Notes: generated from the sequence alone by a model not told the origin. DNA of 48,141 nt from Deltaproteobacteria bacterium RIFCSPLOWO2_12_FULL_60_19 (GCA_001798595.1 MGSS01000107.1:16356-64496); one strand, 5' to 3'; positions 39,700 through 48,141 are shown, numbered from the stretch's first letter. A program made the numbers and translations.

Positions 39700-41427
39700 T
39701 CACTCGCCGCGTCGCCGAAGGCTTGCTGTCGTTTCTTTATCAATCGTCCACTGATGGGGCAAGCGAACCAGCTCATCTTTTGTTCCGCTGAATCGGATCG
39801 CAACGCCGTAATCGCGCTGCGCGCCTTCCGGCGTCACGTAGCCTGCCACGACATCCTGGCGCACCAACTCGGGATCGCGCTCGAAGGGATCGCCGTAACC
39901 GCCGCCGCCCGGCGGATTCAGATGGACGATTTGATCTGCGCCAAGCTCGAGTTGCGCCTTGGGATTGGGCCGGAGGCCGTCTTCGAGAAAGACTTCACCC
40001 GCCATCCCCGGCTTGCCGCCGAGCAGTCCGGGCGCGGAATATCTCGTCCGATCGACGATGCAGCTCACGCTCCAGCGCCCCGGCGCGCGATTGGCAAATT
40101 CCGTCAGCTGTCCCAGGCCGCCGCGCCACGCCCCCGCGCCGCCGGAGTCCGGCCGCAGCTCGCGCCGGCGCATCACCAGCGACGAGAGGCTCTCGATCAC
40201 CTCCGCGGGCACGCCGGCGACGCCGCTGGGAAAGCCCACGGCGCTGAGACCGTCTTTGGCCGGACGCGCGCCCGTGCCTCCCACCTGAAAAATCGTCATG
40301 GTAAACGGCGGATTCTGTCCGCGCCAGACGCTCAGCCAGATCGGATCGGCGCCCGGCGCCATCAGCCGTCCCGGCAGCGCGCCGGCGAGCGCGGCGAAAA
40401 TCGCGCTCGGCACGAAGTGGCCGACCGCCTGGCGGCTCGCCACCGGCGCAGGCTCCAGCGCGTTCAAAATGCTCCCCGGAGGCGCCGTGACGCGGACCGG
40501 GCGAAAACTTCCTTCGTTATGTGGAACATCCGGATAAATCGCCGCCTTGACGGCGAAGCTCGCGTAGGCGTGCGTGTAGTTGAGAACGACGTTGATGCCG
40601 CGCGCGCTCTGGGGCGAAGAGCCGGCGAAGTCGATCGAAACCTCGTCCTCCTCGACGCGCACGCGGCAGCGGATCACGATCGGCTCCTCGAAGCCGTCGC
40701 TCCAAGTCTCGCTCAGCCACTCGCCGTCCGGCAGCTCGCGGATCTTGTCGCGCACCGCCGTTTCCGAGCGGCCGATGATCTCTTCCGCCACCGGATCGAT
40801 GCTCTCAAGGCCGAACTCCTTCATCATTTCGAGCAACGCCCGGCCACCCGCGTCGTTGCAGGCGGTTTGCGCGTAGAGATCGCCGACCACCTCGTCCGGC
40901 AGGCGGACGTTGGCGCGAACGATCTGCAAAAGAATCTCATTCGGCTTGCCGCCATCGAAGAGCTTCATGATCGGCAGGCGCAGCCCCTCCTCGTAACCCT
41001 CGCGCGCCTCGGCCGATAGAATACGGCCGCCGATATCGGCGGCGTGGCAGGTGTTGGCGAACAGCGCGACCAAGCGTCCCTCTTTGAAGATCGGCGTCGC
41101 GACCGTGATGTCGTTGATCTGCCCGGCGGTCATCCACGGGTCGTTGGTAAGAAGCACGTCGCCGGGCGCGAGCTTCTCCGGCGGGTAGGCGGCTAAAAAA
41201 TGGCGCATCGAGGTGGCCATCGCGTTGATATGGCCGGGAGTGCCGCTGATCGACTGGGCGATCATGCGGCCGCGGGTGTCGAAAACGCCGCAGGCCAAAT
41301 CCTGGCTCTCGCGCACGATCGTGCTGAAGGCCGTGCGCATCAAGGTGTCCTGCTGCTCGTTGGCGACGGAGAGCAGCCGGTTCCAGATCACTTCGAGCGT
41401 GACGGGGTCTATTGATTTATCGGCCAT
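39700..41427 (-). CDS. hyuB: Hydantoinase B / oxoprolinase-type subunit
   Basis: 575 residues. Partner of HyuA in ATP-dependent hydrolysis of hydantoins, 5-oxoproline or related amides, or in acetophenone/acetone carboxylase-like enzymes. Family opening: DPVTLEVIWNRLLSVANEQQ. Further segments include FSTIVRESQDLACGVFD, PGDVLLTNDPWMTAGQINDI, and NPPGGGGYGDPFERDPELV near the C-terminus. Its start overlaps the hyuA stop by 11 nt, with GGAGTTCGCCG upstream. Substrate choice cannot be read from sequence. Confidence 0.93.
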   Translation of the reverse strand: MADKSIDPVTLEVIWNRLLSVANEQQDTLMRTAFSTIVRESQDLACGVFDTRGRMIAQSISGTPGHINAMATSMRHFLAAYPPEKLAPGDVLLTNDPWMTAGQINDITVATPIFKEGRLVALFANTCHAADIGGRILSAEAREGYEEGLRLPIMKLFDGGKPNEILLQIVRANVRLPDEVVGDLYAQTACNDAGGRALLEMMKEFGLESIDPVAEEIIGRSETAVRDKIRELPDGEWLSETWSDGFEEPIVIRCRVRVEEDEVSIDFAGSSPQSARGINVVLNYTHAYASFAVKAAIYPDVPHNEGSFRPVRVTAPPGSILNALEPAPVASRQAVGHFVPSAIFAALAGALPGRLMAPGADPIWLSVWRGQNPPFTMTIFQVGGTGARPAKDGLSAVGFPSGVAGVPAEVIESLSSLVMRRRELRPDSGGAGAWRGGLGQLTEFANRAPGRWSVSCIVDRTRYSAPGLLGGKPGMAGEVFLEDGLRPNPKAQLELGADQIVHLNPPGGGGYGDPFERDPELVRQDVVAGYVTPEGAQRDYGVAIRFSGTKDELVRLPHQWTIDKETTASLRRRGE

Positions 41428-43525
41428 CGGCGAACTCCATGATCACATTCAAATGCTCATCCACCCGCGCCCGGCCGCGCCCGCCGATAATCAACGTCGA
41501 CTCGCGTTCTTCGACGATCGCGGGGCCGCTTAAAGTCGCTCCCGGCGCCAGCGCGTAGCGGTCGTAAACCGGCGCTTCGACATAGCCGCCGCACTCCGGG
41601 AAATAGGCGCGCCGTTTGCCCTTGAGCGGGTTATCGCGGCTGCCGTCGCCTGACGGCAAATGAAAGTCCATCCGCGGTCTCGGCCCGCTTGCGACCACGC
41701 GCCAGTTGACGACTTCGAGCGGGACATCGGGTCCTTTGCGTCCGTAGAGCGCGCGGTAAACTTCTTCGAAAGTCGCGCCGATCTTTGCAACGTCACCGTC
41801 CTTCAGCGCTCCTTCCGGCAGCGGCACGGAGACCTCATGCCCCTGGCCGACGTAGCGCATGTCGGCGGTGCGTTCGTAAGAGATCTCCGCGGGCGAGAGC
41901 CCGGAGCTTTCGAGCACGCCGCGTCCTTCGCGCGCCATCTCATCAAGCAGCGCGTTGGCGGCGGACCAGTCGAGACTATCGAGGCGGCTATAGGCGCTGC
42001 GCACGAAGTCGAAGGCGAGCGGCGCGGCGAGCAGGCCGAAGGTCGAGCCGACGCCGGCGCAGACGGGGGAGAGCAGCGCCGGAAGATGGAGTATCTCCGC
42101 GATGCGATAGGCGTGGACCGGCCCGGCGCCGCCGAAGGCATAGAGCGGCATGCGGCGCGGGTCTTTGCCGCGCTCGCCAAGATGCGCCCGCGCGGCGTTG
42201 GCCATATTTTCGTTGACGATACGATGAATTCCCCAGGCGACCTGCTCGATACTAAACCCCAAAGGCTTCGCCAGCCGCGCCAGCGCGCGGCGCGCGGCTT
42301 CAACATCGAGCTTCATTTTACCGCCGAGGAAGTAGTTAGGGTCAAGATATCCCAGCACGAGATCGGCGTCGGTGACCGTAGGATCGTCGCCGCCTCTGGC
42401 GTAACAGGCCGGTCCCGGCTCGGCGCCGGAGCTTTCCGGGCCGACTTTGAGCAATCCCAACGCGTCGACGCGCGCGATGCTGCCGCCGCCCGCGCCGATC
42501 TCGATCATGTCGATCACCGGAATCTTGACGGGAAGTCCGCTGCCGCGCCTGAAGCGATAGATGCGGTCCACCTCGAAGTCGTGCGTCTTGAGCGGCCGGC
42601 CGCCTTCCACGGCGCACAATTTGGCCGTCGTCCCGCCCATGTCGAAGGAGAGCAGGTCCGGAAAGCCGGCACGCGCGCCGAGATGGGCTGCGGCCAGCGC
42701 GCCCGCCGCGGGGCCGGATTCCAATAAACGCACGGGAAATTTGGCGGCCGTCTGGGCGGTGGCGATGCCGCCGCTCGAGAGCATGACGAAGAAGCTGCCG
42801 TTGAAGGAAAGCCGTTCGAGGCGGCGGCGAAGCTCGGCTAAGTAATTCGCCACCCGCTCCTGCACGTAGACGTTGGCGACCGTCGTGCTCGCGCGCTGGT
42901 ACTCGCGGATCTCCGCGACCACTTCGGAGCTGAGCGAGACGCGGATCTGCGGGGCGACTTCGGCGATGATCTCCGCCGCGCGGCGCTCGTGCGCCGGATT
43001 GCGGAAGCTGTTCAAGTAACAGACGGCGATGGCCGCGATGCCTTTGTCGCGTAGCTCCGCCACGAGGCGACGCACAAAAGTTTCGTCCAGCGGCTTCAGC
43101 TCGCTGCCGTCCGCCGCCATGCGCTCCGGGACGTCGAAGCGGAGATAGCGCGGCACAAGAGGCTTGGGAAAATCAAGATTCAAATCGTAAAGCTCGTAGC
43201 GATGCTCGCGGCCGATCTCGAGCGCGTCGCGAAAGCCTTCCGTCGTGAGCAGCGCCGTCGGCGCGCCCTTGCGCTCGATGATCGCGTTGGTAACGAGCGT
43301 CGTTCCATGAACGAGCGTCCCGCCTGTGGTGAGCTTAGTCGAACCGCGCTCGCTGGCGGCGAGCCGGGTTGAGCCCTCTCCCAGCGCCGGACGCAGCGCC
43401 GTCTCCACGGCCAGGCTCGGGTCGCCCGGCGTGGTGAGCGTCTTGCCGATGACGGCGCGCCCGTCCTCGGCGATCAAGAGGAGATCGGTGAAAGTTCCGC
43501 CGATGTCGATGCCGACACGATACAT
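41417..43525 (-). CDS. hyuA: Hydantoinase A / oxoprolinase-type subunit
   Basis: 702 residues from ATG 43525. ATPase-fold subunit: YRVGIDIGGTFTDLLLI at the N-terminus and SFDMGGTTAKLC near 295 are the nucleotide-binding motifs of the ASKHA fold. GTTLVTNAIIERKGAPTALL follows in the N-terminal domain. It pairs with the overlapping hyuB. No Shine-Dalgarno precedes ATG 43525: the upstream bases are a GGCGAGAGGC-type low-complexity string. A TTG nine codons earlier lies inside that string and is less likely. Confidence 0.93.
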   Translation of the reverse strand: MYRVGIDIGGTFTDLLLIAEDGRAVIGKTLTTPGDPSLAVETALRPALGEGSTRLAASERGSTKLTTGGTLVHGTTLVTNAIIERKGAPTALLTTEGFRDALEIGREHRYELYDLNLDFPKPLVPRYLRFDVPERMAADGSELKPLDETFVRRLVAELRDKGIAAIAVCYLNSFRNPAHERRAAEIIAEVAPQIRVSLSSEVVAEIREYQRASTTVANVYVQERVANYLAELRRRLERLSFNGSFFVMLSSGGIATAQTAAKFPVRLLESGPAAGALAAAHLGARAGFPDLLSFDMGGTTAKLCAVEGGRPLKTHDFEVDRIYRFRRGSGLPVKIPVIDMIEIGAGGGSIARVDALGLLKVGPESSGAEPGPACYARGGDDPTVTDADLVLGYLDPNYFLGGKMKLDVEAARRALARLAKPLGFSIEQVAWGIHRIVNENMANAARAHLGERGKDPRRMPLYAFGGAGPVHAYRIAEILHLPALLSPVCAGVGSTFGLLAAPLAFDFVRSAYSRLDSLDWSAANALLDEMAREGRGVLESSGLSPAEISYERTADMRYVGQGHEVSVPLPEGALKDGDVAKIGATFEEVYRALYGRKGPDVPLEVVNWRVVASGPRPRMDFHLPSGDGSRDNPLKGKRRAYFPECGGYVEAPVYDRYALAPGATLSGPAIVEERESTLIIGGRGRARVDEHLNVIMEFADGR

Positions 43526-43531
43526 AAAAAT

Positions 43532-43616
43532 CAGGCGAGAGGCATGAGGCAACAGGCGAGAGTTGGAAGAAACTGTCTTAACTCAAGCCTCACGCCTGTC
43601 GCCTCTCGCCTATTTC
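43532..43616. repeat. Inverted GGCGAGAGGC / GCCTCTCGCC strings
   Basis: AGGCGAGAGGCATGAGGC and CAACAGGCGAGAG on the left; CCTCACGCCTGTCGCC and TCTCGCCTATT on the right. The two halves are rough inverted copies around AACTGTCTTAACT. Same unit as at 1384-1415 and 8860-8887. They lie between the LLM gene stop and hyuA. Confidence 0.65.
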
Positions 43617-44626
43617 TGTGCGAACAACTCCAGCACGCGCTGCGTTTGGTGGTTGGCCGCCGGCCGCAATAATGGAATCTTGACGCCGGCGTCGCGGTAT
43701 TGCTGGACCCGCTTCTTCACTTCGTCGGGCGTTCCGCTCGCCGTCATCCCCTCGACGTAGGAATCGGGAATCGCCTTGATCAGTCCCTCCATGCCGCCGG
43801 CGGCGTGGGCCTTTTCGAAGATCGGAATATCTTCTTTCCTTATATACGGCTCGCCGACGCGCATCTTGGGACCGGCGATGAAGGAGATCTGCACCGGGTC
43901 GAGCTTGGTGGCGACCTCCCAGCGCATCTGGTCGAGCGCCTTCTTATGATCGTCTTCGATCGAGCAGTTGATGATCTGCGCGACTTCGAACTTCGAAAAA
44001 TCCCGGCCCGCGGCCTCGGCCGCCGTTCGGATAATCTTGAGCGCGTTGACCGTGTATTCGGGCGAGCAGACGGCATTCAAGACAACGCCGTCGGCGACCT
44101 GCCCTGCGAGCTTGAGTCCCGTCGTGCTCGTCGCCGGGGCATAGATGGGAATGAACGCGCGAGCCGGCTGCCATCCGAGGCCGACGTTGTCGAAATTAAC
44201 GTACTGCCCGTGGTAGGAGACTTTTTCTCCGCTCAGCAGCAGGCGCATCGACTCGATATATTCCTTCAAGACCTGCGCCGGCGTGGCGCTTACGTTCGGA
44301 TCGAGGGCGTGCACTCTGGCGTGGCTTTTGGTGCAGGCGCCCGGCGCGAGCGTCATGCGCCCGCCCGTCAACTCGTCCAGGCTCGCCAGCGACTGGGCCA
44401 TGACGAGCGGGCTGCGCAACCGCACGATCTGCGTCGAGCCCAGGATCAGCCGTTTCGTCGCCAGGCCGATGGCCGCGAGCGCCGTGACGGAGTCGCGCAT
44501 GATCTCGATCGTCTCGGAGAAAAAGGCCATTTCATAGCCCCGCTCCTCCGCCTGCTGCATCAAGGCGGCGATCTCTTTTACGTTCGTGAACTTCCCATAC
44601 CCTAAAGCAAAACCTACTCGTGCCAT
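43610..44626 (-). CDS. LLM-class flavin/F420-dependent oxidoreductase
   Basis: 338 residues. Luciferase-like TIM barrel of the MER type: MARVGFALGYGKFTNVKEIA; GYEMAFFSETIEIMRD; LATKRLILGSTQIVRLRSPL; LDELTGGRMTLAPGAC. Such proteins use F420 or FMN to reduce or oxidise small molecules. Start ATG after AAGGAGTAGG. It precedes HyuA in the same direction, with a repeat string between them. The cofactor and substrate are not determined. Confidence 0.9.
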   Translation of the reverse strand: MARVGFALGYGKFTNVKEIAALMQQAEERGYEMAFFSETIEIMRDSVTALAAIGLATKRLILGSTQIVRLRSPLVMAQSLASLDELTGGRMTLAPGACTKSHARVHALDPNVSATPAQVLKEYIESMRLLLSGEKVSYHGQYVNFDNVGLGWQPARAFIPIYAPATSTTGLKLAGQVADGVVLNAVCSPEYTVNALKIIRTAAEAAGRDFSKFEVAQIINCSIEDDHKKALDQMRWEVATKLDPVQISFIAGPKMRVGEPYIRKEDIPIFEKAHAAGGMEGLIKAIPDSYVEGMTASGTPDEVKKRVQQYRDAGVKIPLLRPAANHQTQRVLELFAQK

Positions 44627-44639
44627 TCCTACTCCTTGT

Positions 44640-44829
44640 CAGGCCGCTGAAAAAGGCTCATCTGTCGTCAGCCCGCCTGAGAATCTCTCTCCGGGCCGAT
44701 GCGATACGTCGTTGTTACGCTGCCTCCAAAAACTGAGAGTATCTCTGAACTACGCTTGTATCTCCTCGTCCCACGCATCGGCCCTTCGAGAGACCCCCAG
44801 GCGGGCGGTAGCGATGCTTGTAGCTGGAT
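44640..44829 (+). repeat. Palindromic element A, copy 3
   Basis: Begins CAGGCCGCTGAAAAAGGC; core 44662-44811 with arms CAGCCCGCCTGAGAATCTC and CCCAGGCGGGCGGTAG. GCCCGCCTG/CAGGCGGGC here replaces GCCCGCCCG/CGGGCGGGC of copy 1, a second compensatory change. The interior is conserved (GCGATACGTCGTTGTTACGC, CGTCCCACGCATCGGCCC). It lies between two genes of the same direction. Confidence 0.85.
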
Positions 44830-44844
44830 TTGTCCGGTCGGCGT

Positions 44845-45834
44845 TTATTTTCCCCAGAGCTGCTTGTAGAAGCCGGAGGCGTCGAGCTCTTTGACGAAGC
44901 GGTCGTCGTAGAAACTCTCGGGCTTCGCGTCTTTGGCCTTGGGGTTTCGCGGCGCCGTGAGATTCAGCACCTCCTGAATGCCTTCGCGGGTGTTGTAGGG
45001 GATTTTGTCGATATAGTCGACGGCGTACTGGTAGACCGCGTCGATCGTTCTTGCGTCGTCCGTGCGGACGTATTTTTTGATCGCGCGGCGGCTGCCTTCA
45101 GGATCGGCGTGTAGTTTGTATACCGCTTCGGAGTAGGCCTTGAGAAATCGTCGCACCAGATCCTCGTTGGCGCTGAGGAAAGCGCGGCGCGCCATAAATG
45201 CGTCGTGGGGGAAGTAGACCCCTGCCTTCCCCATGTTCATCAGTACTCTCGCGCCCGCCTCTTCGGCGCGAAGGTTCGTCGGGCTGGAAAACGGCGCGGC
45301 CACGATGGCCTTGGTGCGCAGCATCGCGGCGGCGGCGAACAGATCGCCGGTCTGGATCAGCGTCACGTCCCGAACCGGCTCCAGTCCATGTTTGCGCAAA
45401 ACGTAGCGCATCGTGAAGTCCGTGGAGGAGCCGAATCGCGTAACTCCGACGATCTTCCCGCGCAGATCCTCGATCGACTTAATCTCGGGCAGAGCCATGA
45501 TGTAAAAGGCCGGCACTCGGACGAGCGCGCCGAACATCGTCATGTCCGCGCCGGCGAGACTCGCGTCGACCGAGGCGCTGCCGGCGGCGGCGGAGATCGG
45601 CAGATCTCCTCCCAGCATCGATTGCACCATGAGCGAGCCCGAAGCGATCAGCACGAGATGCGAGTCGATGTTGTATTTGTCGAAAAGTTTCGCCTCGTGG
45701 GCGATCCAGAGTCCGGCGAAAACGCCGCTCGCGCTGGTGTATCCTATCACCAAACGGTCCTTCGCCTCGGAAAGCGTGATCCAGGAGCCCGATAGGAACA
45801 GGGCAACGGCAAGCGCGGCGATTTGTCTTTTCAT
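44845..45834 (-). CDS. NitT/TauT-type substrate-binding protein
   Basis: 329 residues from ATG 45834 after GGAGGG; upstream frame is not coding. Signal peptide about 1-24 (IAALAVALFLSGSWITLSEA). Family segments: RLVIGYTSASGVFAGLWIAH, DLRGKIVGVTRFGSSTDFTM, and KPESFYDDRFVKELDASGF at the end, shared with the protein at 33108. No transporter gene is adjacent. The divergent neighbour is an amidohydrolase, so ligand and substrate may be related; this is inference. Confidence 0.88.
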   Translation of the reverse strand: MKRQIAALAVALFLSGSWITLSEAKDRLVIGYTSASGVFAGLWIAHEAKLFDKYNIDSHLVLIASGSLMVQSMLGGDLPISAAAGSASVDASLAGADMTMFGALVRVPAFYIMALPEIKSIEDLRGKIVGVTRFGSSTDFTMRYVLRKHGLEPVRDVTLIQTGDLFAAAAMLRTKAIVAAPFSSPTNLRAEEAGARVLMNMGKAGVYFPHDAFMARRAFLSANEDLVRRFLKAYSEAVYKLHADPEGSRRAIKKYVRTDDARTIDAVYQYAVDYIDKIPYNTREGIQEVLNLTAPRNPKAKDAKPESFYDDRFVKELDASGFYKQLWGK

Positions 45835-45857
45835 GGTCTTACCCTCCGTCAGGTCAC

Positions 45858-45884
45858 AATATAATAGCAGGTCGCTACCCTCAA
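45858..45884 (-). promoter_or_regulatory. Candidate promoter of the binding-protein gene
   Basis: On the minus strand TTGAGG (45884-45879) and TATATT (45863-45858), 15-nt spacer, 24 bp before ATG 45834. A TTGACA also lies further upstream (45900-45895) without a matching -10. Confidence 0.35.
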
Positions 45885-45975
45885 AGGGAAATCCTGTCAA
45901 CTCTTGCAGGGCTTCCGTGCTCGTGCTCGGCATTCGTGCTCGTGCGGTTTTCACGAACACGAACCATGCTTCGGT

Positions 45976-46004
45976 TTGACATACAGCTTTTCACTGTGTT
46001 AGGC
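45976..46004 (+). promoter_or_regulatory. Candidate promoter of the amidohydrolase gene
   Basis: Perfect -35 TTGACA at 45976-45981; at 17-nt spacing the -10 is TTAGGC, which is weak. About 22 bp precede ATG 46026. A CGTGCTCGTGC-type string lies upstream at 45917-45950. Confidence 0.35.
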
Positions 46005-46025
46005 GCGAGGGCAGGAGGAAACACC

Positions 46026-47417
46026 ATGGGACGGATTCTCATTCAGAACGGCACGGTGATTACGATGGACCCGAAGCGGCGCGTTATCAAAAAGGGCGCG
46101 GTGGCGATCGAGAACGATAGGATTGTAGACGTAGGGCGGGCTGAGGCGCTGAAAGATTTTCAAGCCGATACCGTATTCGACGCCAGGGACCGCATCGTCA
46201 TGCCCGGTCTCATCGACGCGCACTGCCACAACGTGCAGATGCTCGCGCGCGGCCTCGGCGACGACGTCGATCTCATTGCCTGGTGCTACGACCGGATATT
46301 TCCGTACGAAACGCTGCTCACCGACGAAGCCACCTATTTGAGCGCGCTGCTCTGCTGCGTCGAGATGATCCGCACCGGCACCACCTGCGTCTGCGACCCC
46401 GGCGGCTATCGGATGGACAACGTGGGCCGGGCGCTGGCCGAGACCGGCATGCGCGGCATCATCGCCTGGGCCGGCATGGACCAGTGGAGCGACGACCGCG
46501 CTTTGCCCGACGGCATGCCCGGCAAACTCAGCACCGAAGAGACGCTCAGGGTCGAAGAAAAACTGGTCAAGGACTGGAACGGCAGGGAAGGCGGGCGGAT
46601 TCGCGCGTGCTATGGTCTCAGGGTAGAGCCTAACGTCAGCGACAATCTCTATCGCGGCATCAATCAGCTCGCCAAGCGCGACGGCGTGATGGTGGAGATG
46701 CACGCCGCGGTGAACAAAGACCAGGTGGAATGGGTGAAAAAGCGCACGGGCCACACCGTGATCGAGCATATGAACTCGCTCGGCATCCTCGGCGACCATT
46801 GGTATCTCATCCACATGGCGGTGCTGACGGATGAAGAGTTGCGCATGCTCAAAGCCAACGACTGCCGCGTCATCCACGTCCCCGGCGCGACGCTCCACGG
46901 CGCCTACGGCTCGGCTACGGTGGGGAAGTTTCCCGAGCTGATCGACATGGGGGTGACGGTGGCGCTGGGCTGCGACTCCAGCGCGGCGAACAACAGCCTC
47001 GACATGTTCCGCGCGATGTACGAGGCCGCCACCGTGCACAAAGAGGCGCGCATCGTCCCGGACCTGATCGCGCCGGAAAAGGCTCTGGAGATGGCGACGA
47101 TCGACGGCGCGCGCGCCGTGCATTGGGACAATGAGATCGGCTCGCTGGAGAAGGGGAAGAAGGCGGACGTGATCGTCGTGGAGACCAGGCGGTCCAACTG
47201 GATTCCCCTTCACGACTTCTCATTGATACCGACGCTGGTCTATTCCGGCGAGGGTGCCGACGTTGAGACCGTCATCATCGACGGCCGCGTGGTGATGGAG
47301 AAGCGCAAGATCAAGACGGTGAATGTGAAGAGCGTGCTCCGCCGCGCCCAGCGGGCGACCGAGAAGCTGGTCAAGAAGCTGCCGTACAAATTGCAGCCCA
47401 AGTGGCCGGTGGAGTAG
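46026..47417 (+). CDS. Amidohydrolase-superfamily deaminase/chlorohydrolase-like enzyme (ATZ/TRZ type)
   Basis: 463 residues from ATG 46026 (GGAGGAAACACC upstream). Metal-binding HxH is H66 and H68 in LIDAHCHN. Later His residues lie in VEMHAAV and YLIHMAV, and Asp is in ALGCDSSAANN, giving a mononuclear amidohydrolase site. Family: cytosine/guanine deaminase, s-triazine hydrolase and related, acting on N-heterocycles. N-terminal composite beta domain GRILIQNGTVITMD and C-terminal GKKADVIVVETR are typical. Substrate unknown. It is divergent from the binding protein at 44845. Confidence 0.92.
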   Translation: MGRILIQNGTVITMDPKRRVIKKGAVAIENDRIVDVGRAEALKDFQADTVFDARDRIVMPGLIDAHCHNVQMLARGLGDDVDLIAWCYDRIFPYETLLTDEATYLSALLCCVEMIRTGTTCVCDPGGYRMDNVGRALAETGMRGIIAWAGMDQWSDDRALPDGMPGKLSTEETLRVEEKLVKDWNGREGGRIRACYGLRVEPNVSDNLYRGINQLAKRDGVMVEMHAAVNKDQVEWVKKRTGHTVIEHMNSLGILGDHWYLIHMAVLTDEELRMLKANDCRVIHVPGATLHGAYGSATVGKFPELIDMGVTVALGCDSSAANNSLDMFRAMYEAATVHKEARIVPDLIAPEKALEMATIDGARAVHWDNEIGSLEKGKKADVIVVETRRSNWIPLHDFSLIPTLVYSGEGADVETVIIDGRVVMEKRKIKTVNVKSVLRRAQRATEKLVKKLPYKLQPKWPVE

Positions 47418-47559
47418 GCGTCGATGTGACAAAGGAGATCGATAGAACGGGCCTACAGTTCCGACTTGTTAACGGTTACGTCGATGTTGTTCAGAATCTC
47501 AGAGGTTTTTGTTTGTGCAGGTGTAGCGTTAAGAGCTCTGCGAACTGAAGAGATCGCCT
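47418..47559. other. Intergenic convergent region
   Basis: 142 bp between convergent stops of the amidohydrolase and the PIN toxin. No clear hairpin or gene is seen. Confidence 0.4.
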
Positions 47560-47964
47560 TCATAGCCATAAAAGTTTTACCTCGCCTTCCACCTGTTTAA
47601 ATTCCTTGTCTCCCGTTACCAGCTCGGCCTTTTTCTGTTTGGCAAGCGCTGCGGCGAAGCAGTCGGCATAAGACATCTTGCGCTCGGCCTTGAATTCGGC
47701 CGCTTGTTTCGTCAACTCTAAGTCGGCGGCAACAATTTGTATCGGTAGGGTTGAGATCAGGTGCTCGACGTGATCGGCTTGCTCACGGCCCGCCTCTCTG
47801 AGGGTGATGTAGTAAACTTCGCCCCAATTAACGACGGAGAGAAACAGGGGCTTGCCGGAGTCCCTCGCCGAGCGGAAGACTTCGATCATCGTGTCCTTGC
47901 CGGCCTCGCCTTCGATGTAGGCGATGAGACTGTAGCTATCTAAAACCCTGACGGCGGCTCTCAC
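47560..47964 (-). CDS. PIN-domain toxin, VapC type
   Basis: 134 residues from GTG 47964. Catalytic acids: Asp in VRVLDSYSLIAY (about 9), Glu in VVNWGEVYYITL, Asp in SYADCFAAALAK and Asp in ELVTGDKEFKQVE. It is a small RNase toxin of the VapC class. Its GTG overlaps the stop of the antitoxin gene by 4 nt (GTGA). The pair is distinct in sequence from the one at 11520-12135. Confidence 0.9.
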   Translation of the reverse strand: MRAAVRVLDSYSLIAYIEGEAGKDTMIEVFRSARDSGKPLFLSVVNWGEVYYITLREAGREQADHVEHLISTLPIQIVAADLELTKQAAEFKAERKMSYADCFAAALAKQKKAELVTGDKEFKQVEGEVKLLWL

Positions 47965-48141
47965 AGCTCACGCTCCTTCGCCTTCTCCTCCATGAGCGCC
48001 TTCAGGAGCTTGCCCTTTGTCCCAGCCATGCCGGCCATCTTCTGAATGTACTCGTCGGTTATCGGCTTGATGACAATCGTGTCGTCGTTTTCATACATGT
48101 AAACCTGCGTTCCCTTCTTGATGCCGAACCTGCGGCGCAGC
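47961..48141 (-). CDS. AbrB/MazE-type antitoxin, N-terminus cut by window edge
   Basis: The last 59 codons before the stop are present: LRRRFGIKKGTQVYMYENDD, then TIVIKPITDEYIQKMAGMAG, then a basic helix. RRRFGIKKGTQV with DTIVIKP is the swapped-hairpin AbrB/SpoVT fold. It would neutralise the PIN toxin, which starts within its stop codon. The start lies beyond the window. Confidence 0.85.
   Translation of the reverse strand, partial: LRRRFGIKKGTQVYMYENDDTIVIKPITDEYIQKMAGMAGTKGKLLKALMEEKAKEREL

Noticed and set aside
39754-41019. 421-codon frame on the plus strand opposite hyuB
   Set aside because: Composition typical of antisense of GC-rich genes; hyuB signatures are clear.
45999-47213. 404-codon frame on the minus strand opposite the amidohydrolase
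   Set aside because: His/Val/Arg-rich shadow of a well-defined enzyme gene.

Overview
The window is a gene-dense, GC-rich (roughly 60 percent by eye) stretch of bacterial chromosome. Lipoprotein signals, two TonB-type C-terminal domains, an OmpA-like domain and a BON lipoprotein point to a Gram-negative (diderm) cell. The mix of nitrate/taurine-type substrate-binding proteins, a tricarboxylate-type binding protein, HyuA/HyuB, DUF1989, VOC and cupin proteins, and many palindromic intergenic repeats, is typical of uncultured soil or subsurface lineages such as Binatia, Rokubacteria, Tectomicrobia or other former Deltaproteobacteria. I cannot decide among these. No rRNA, tRNA, phage or transposase gene was recognised.

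Layout. 1-7430 (minus): two TPR-type envelope proteins, then a complete NitT/TauT-type ABC importer with two permeases, an ATPase and two binding proteins, the last cut by the window edge. 7627-11494: a membrane protein, a cupin, a DHH phosphoesterase carrying two repeat-derived inserts, alanine dehydrogenase and a DUF423 protein. 11520-13636: a VapBC-type toxin-antitoxin pair, a duplicated promoter plus 5-prime end of a DUF1989 gene, an OmpA-like protein and a small acidic protein. 13637-23945: a catabolic-looking region with two DUF1989 proteins, two double-VOC proteins, a bicupin, a Bug-type binding protein, an alpha/beta hydrolase and an ornithine-cyclodeaminase-family enzyme. 24083-29350: one folate and glycine-cleavage operon, folD-gcvT-gcvH-gcvPA-gcvPB, followed by a LysR regulator. 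30371-36867: a TonB protein, threonine aldolase, a heme-oxygenase-like di-metal oxidase candidate, an orphan binding protein, an orphan ABC ATPase joined to an exported metallo-beta-lactamase-fold protein with altered metal ligands, a TonB-domain lipoprotein and a zinc-ribbon/CopG protein. 36990-45834 (minus): a binding-protein-like protein, KDPG-type aldolase, SDR, HyuB, HyuA, an LLM oxidoreductase and another binding protein. 46026-48141: an amidohydrolase and a second PIN/AbrB toxin-antitoxin pair.

Taken together the genes suggest scavenging of small organic and N-containing compounds. Uptake would be through several ABC or Bug-type binding proteins. Breakdown would use amidohydrolase, ATP-dependent hydantoinase-type, ring-cleavage-type and C-C or C-N cleaving enzymes. 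Carbon and nitrogen would then be drawn in through alanine dehydrogenase, threonine aldolase, glycine cleavage and one-carbon folate metabolism. The substrates are not identifiable from sequence.

The most unusual content is non-genic. One family is a palindromic element of about 150-190 bp, present three times plus a fragment, with compensatory changes between its arms. Several other palindromic repeats are present. Low-complexity strings of 6-8 nt units sit at gene borders and in places are translated, both inside the DHH protein and inside a signal peptide.
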